64,000 bases of DNA, from contig WARS01000016.1 of assembly GCA_008933995.1 (NCBI GenBank), forward strand, positions 11,403,848 through 11,467,847. The letters are read 5' to 3'. Under the pieces are notes generated by a model, which was not told where the DNA came from, searched no databases, and was given only the letters and a program-made list of their open reading frames with translations. This DNA comes from Datnioides undecimradiatus (Eukaryota; Chordata; Actinopteri; Lobotiformes; Datnioididae). This document shows positions 60,981 to 64,000 of this stretch, piece by piece. A program made the translations under genes and the position numbers. Each line of letters starts with the position of its first letter. The stretch's first letter is position 1.

Positions 60981-60987
60981 CGGACTG
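60720..60987 (+). other. ppp2r2c: Probable ppp2r2c 5' untranslated exon
   Basis: A stretch ending in ggactg|gtaggt (donor at 60988) lies 0.8 kb upstream of the coding start and downstream of a CCAAT box. The coding exon has an acceptor (cccttcccctcag at 61753), so it needs an upstream leader exon; this is the best candidate. The start of the exon is not defined. A frame of 111 codons crosses it, but its Ala run is just the CAG repeat read as GCA. Confidence 0.4.
60932..60979 (+). repeat. CAG trinucleotide tract in ppp2r2c 5' region
   Basis: Five CAG units, one AAG, then ten CAG units, immediately before the probable donor at 60988. The human paralogue PPP2R2B carries its SCA12-associated CAG repeat in the same kind of place, the 5' leader or promoter. 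Confidence 0.95.
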
Positions 60988-60989
60988 GT

Positions 60990-61753
60990 AGGTGTGCTGA
61001 GGCCTGTCTCCCTCCTGCAGCACAGGCAAGACATCGCGTTCTCCTCTGATCTCCGTCAAGGACTATCTGTTTGAGAAGTGTGTGTATGTGCATGTGTGTC
61101 TGTGTGAGAGAGTGAGAGCAGGGTTCTGGAAAGTAGGCAGTGAGGACTACCACACCTTGGGAGCATTTGTTACCTCTGCCGGAGCTGCACAGGGTGGATG
61201 TTGCAGTGGATCCTCTATATCCCGTTCTTGTGTCTGTGTGCATATAGAAGGATTTATATTCTCCGCTTCCCTGCTGGAGCTGTTTGTTGTTTTTCTTCCA
61301 CCACACAGCTCTGGGATTTGCTTAGTGTTGGCTAGGCCTTATGAGTCTGCACACGTGTGACGTGTTTCTTTAGTAATGTCTAACAAAGGTCAAACCATTT
61401 GGCATGCTGTGTGCATGAATCGTCAGCCTGCCTAATGACTGCCCTCCTCTTTTCTCTCCAAAACTTAATCACCAGCCCGTCCATCCACTTCTCCCTGCCT
61501 CACATCCTCTACCTCACCACTTTTCTGTCCTCCTGCACCTTCTTCTTTTTTCACCTTCACTCCTCTTCCTCTTTCTTAAAACCCTCTTTCTCCTTCCTCT
61601 CCATTCTTGTCTCCATCTCCTCGTTCACGCCTTTTCTTCTTCCGGCCGGCTGGTTTCCCAGGATGCCTTGTTCCAGGCCGCTTCGCTAGGCCCAAGCAGC
61701 ATGGGCGGAGCCTGGGTGGGGAGAGACAGCACGGATTGGACCCTTCCCCTCAG
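60990..61753. other. Probable ppp2r2c leader intron
   Basis: Pyrimidine-rich (61430-61620) with no recognised gene. Confidence 0.5.
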
Positions 61754-64000
61754 GACGGGCGCGCTGGCGGGTCACCCTCCCTCAGCTTCAGATGGGCGAG
61801 GACGCTGAGAGCCCCAAAATCAACCACACCTTCCTGCGAGACTACGTCACAGAAGGTAGAACAGACTGCGTGTCGTCGCTGTCTCTGTGGTGTCAGATAA
61901 CATGCTGGTATGATTGAATGGATTCATTTCAGCTTCATGGGTGCAATATCCCTGCACTGCTGTATATAGGGGATGGATGTTGACATTAATCATGCCGTGA
62001 CTTACTAAACGCTCACCGAGAGACACTGCACTGTTGGCCCTGTTTTAAATTTTAGATGTGATTTGGACAGATAAATGCATGATTTATGGTTTCATGGCCG
62101 AAGGTAGATCTTCTTGTCCCACTGAATTTCTCCATGTCAGACTCAGCCATAATGAGTAAGAGTTATTGTGGTTTTATTGACCAGGATATTGTCTAATGAT
62201 CCAGTAATTTCTAAATTTATTTCCAGCCTTTCCCACATTTTTTAGTATGTCTTAATTCTCTACCTCACATTTTCTCTGTGCCTATTTATTTTCCTCTCCA
62301 CTCCATCATCTCTTTATCGTTTTCTCTGTCACACTTATTTTATTCTATTAACTATTATCTTGCTTAATCACCTCACATTTTCCCGTCACCCCAGCTGATG
62401 TCATCTCTACGGTGGAGTTTAACCAGACGGGGGACCTCCTGGCCACGGGGGATAAAGGTGGCCGAGTGGTCATCTTCCAGAGAGAGACTGAGGTCGGTCT
62501 ATCATGTTAGACTAGAAATATCCACGAACACAATGGCTTTCCACAGTGGTGTTCTTTCTATTCTCTCTTTACACATAAATGTTCATTCAAAGCTGTGTTT
62601 TCTTCACTGTTTGCCCTGGACAGTCTAAAGGGGAGTCAGAAGACGCGGGGGAGACGGGGGACTCTGGGGAGTACAATGTCTACAGCACGTTCCAGAGCCA
62701 CGAGCCAGACTTTGACTACCTGAAGAGTCTGGAGATTGAAGAGAAAATCAACAAGATCAGATGGCTGCCGCAGCAGAATGCAGCACATTTCCTCCTGTCC
62801 ACCAATGGTGAGAAACCAGTAAAACTGAGAGATCAACCATATTTCCCAGTTAGGACACAGCCCAACTAGTAGACCTTTGCACAGTTTGTACTAAGGGACA
62901 AAAATCTTGAAAATGCATGGATTTTGTTTTTTATTAAAAATGACATTAGTGACATTAGTCCAAACTACCACCAAATCCCTGCATTATGATAGCCTGGCTT
63001 TATCTTCTGTTGAGAAAATATAACATCAAGCAAGTCACTGGAGTCATATTTGTGGATACAGAAGTGTCACTGACCTGTTAGTGTAACAGCTACAAACTAG
63101 TATCTGTCTGTGTAGCCAGTGTCCTGAAATCAGCGAATGAACTACACTTAAGAAAATTCAACAAGAAGAGGAAGAAATCATTATCAGGCTGCTCATCTGT
63201 TCATTGATGGCTGTTTAAGTTATCTGTTGCTTTATTGTTAGCTTTTCCCTGCACTTCTTTGGCTTCTTGTGATGTGCAAATCTTTCTGCCTGTCACAGAT
63301 AAGACCATTAAACTGTGGAAGGTGAGCGAGAGAGACAAGAGACCAGAAGGATACAACCTGAAAGATGAGGAGGGACGGCTCAAGGACATCTCTACCATCA
63401 CCTCTCTGCAGGTGCGCACACACATGCAAGCCCTGCACATGCACATCTTTATTTTAGCCAGTCAAGCACAATAAGTATCACTGTCTACTTCTCATTGCCC
63501 TCATATGATCCCTGACTCTCATGTCCTCTAATTCTGCCCCTTAGGGCTTTCTCGTTGTCATTCATCACTCCTTTGTTCCTTCCCTTCTATCTGTATTTTA
63601 GGTGCCAGTGCTGAAACCTACAGATCTGATGGTAGAGGTTCGTCCCAGGCGAGTGTTTGCCAATGGACATACATACCATGTTAACTCCATCTCAGTCAAC
63701 AGTGACGGGGAGACCTACCTGTCTGCTGATGACCTCCGCATCAATATGTGGCACCTGGGCATCACTGACCGCAGCTTCAGTATCCTTCCTAAATGTGACT
63801 CACTTTGTCGATGTCTCACACATTTTATTTTTAATGCTATTGTGCTCATAAATATAATCCCCTGCTTCCTATAACCGCATTGCTCACCTCTGATTTTTTT
63901 GGTGTAACATAATCTCTTACTGGAGAAGGTGGCTCAAATTTCCCTGGGTATGAAATTCCCAGAACAAAGTAGATCACATCTTTTTTCACTGCTATTTTTA
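61754..64000 (+). CDS. ppp2r2c: PP2A B55 regulatory subunit, gamma type (5' half, coding from 61792)
   Basis: B55 subunits are seven-bladed WD40 propellers that bind the PP2A scaffold and select substrates. Coding starts at ATG 61792 ([20 protein letters not shown]). Coding exons: 61792-61855, 62395-62492, 62624-62807, 63299-63411, 63602-63779 (212 codons). Conserved parts are [75 protein letters not shown] and [20 protein letters not shown]2R2C is preferred over 2A, 2B and 2D because of [30 protein letters not shown] and an MGED start. The next exon (NIVDIKPAN in other B55s) is not within the window: after the donor at 63780 the sequence to 64000 is intronic. The donor at 62493 (gtcggt) is weak. 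Confidence 0.92.

Noticed and set aside
60739-61074. 111-codon poly-Ala frame upstream of ppp2r2c
   Set aside because: The Ala run is the CAG tract in another frame, and the frame crosses a probable splice donor; unlike any B55 N-terminus.

Overview
The window is vertebrate nuclear DNA, almost certainly from a ray-finned (teleost) fish. The genes have many short exons with GT/AG borders. Introns and intergenic DNA are AT-rich and full of long CA/GT microsatellites. The interspersed repeats (a Tc1-like transposase fossil, a non-LTR retrotransposon tail, a 'ggagcctatcccagc' repeat) are those common in teleosts. No bacterial operon, CRISPR array, tRNA or rRNA was seen.

Layout. (1) 1-28206, minus strand: most of an ankyrin-2 (ankyrin-B) gene, read from two alternative first coding exons (28.2 and 26.3 kb) through about 24 ankyrin repeats, the ZU5-ZU5-UPA spectrin-binding module and the start of the giant neuronal exon, which runs off the left edge. 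About 1,854 codons can be joined in frame. (2) 28.2-39.6 kb: intergenic, with microsatellites. (3) 39871-42219, minus: a small two-exon gene for a 78-residue protein that I do not recognise, with a CpG-rich promoter. (4) 42.3-44.8 kb: intergenic with retrotransposon and Tc1 remains. (5) 44957-50347, minus: complete hpf1 (histone PARylation factor 1), 8 coding exons, 352 aa. (6) 51133-59385, minus: complete PDE5-type cGMP phosphodiesterase, 20 coding exons, about 932 aa, with an unusual N-terminus and GAF-A. (7) 60.7-64.0 kb, plus: the 5' half of a PP2A B55 regulatory subunit gene, best matched to ppp2r2c, with a CAG tract in its probable 5' leader; it runs off the right edge.

The genes do not form one pathway. 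Ankyrin-2 organises membrane proteins on spectrin, HPF1 steers PARP1/2 to serine, PDE5 hydrolyses cGMP and B55 directs PP2A. What links them is position: as I recall, the human orthologues ANK2, PDE5A, HPF1 and PPP2R2C all lie on chromosome 4, so the window looks like a compacted piece of an ancestral linkage group.

Exon borders were placed by eye from splice consensus, reading-frame continuity and similarity to family members known from memory. Most coding-exon borders should be right to the base; transcription starts, 5' leaders and 3' ends are mostly not determinable here.
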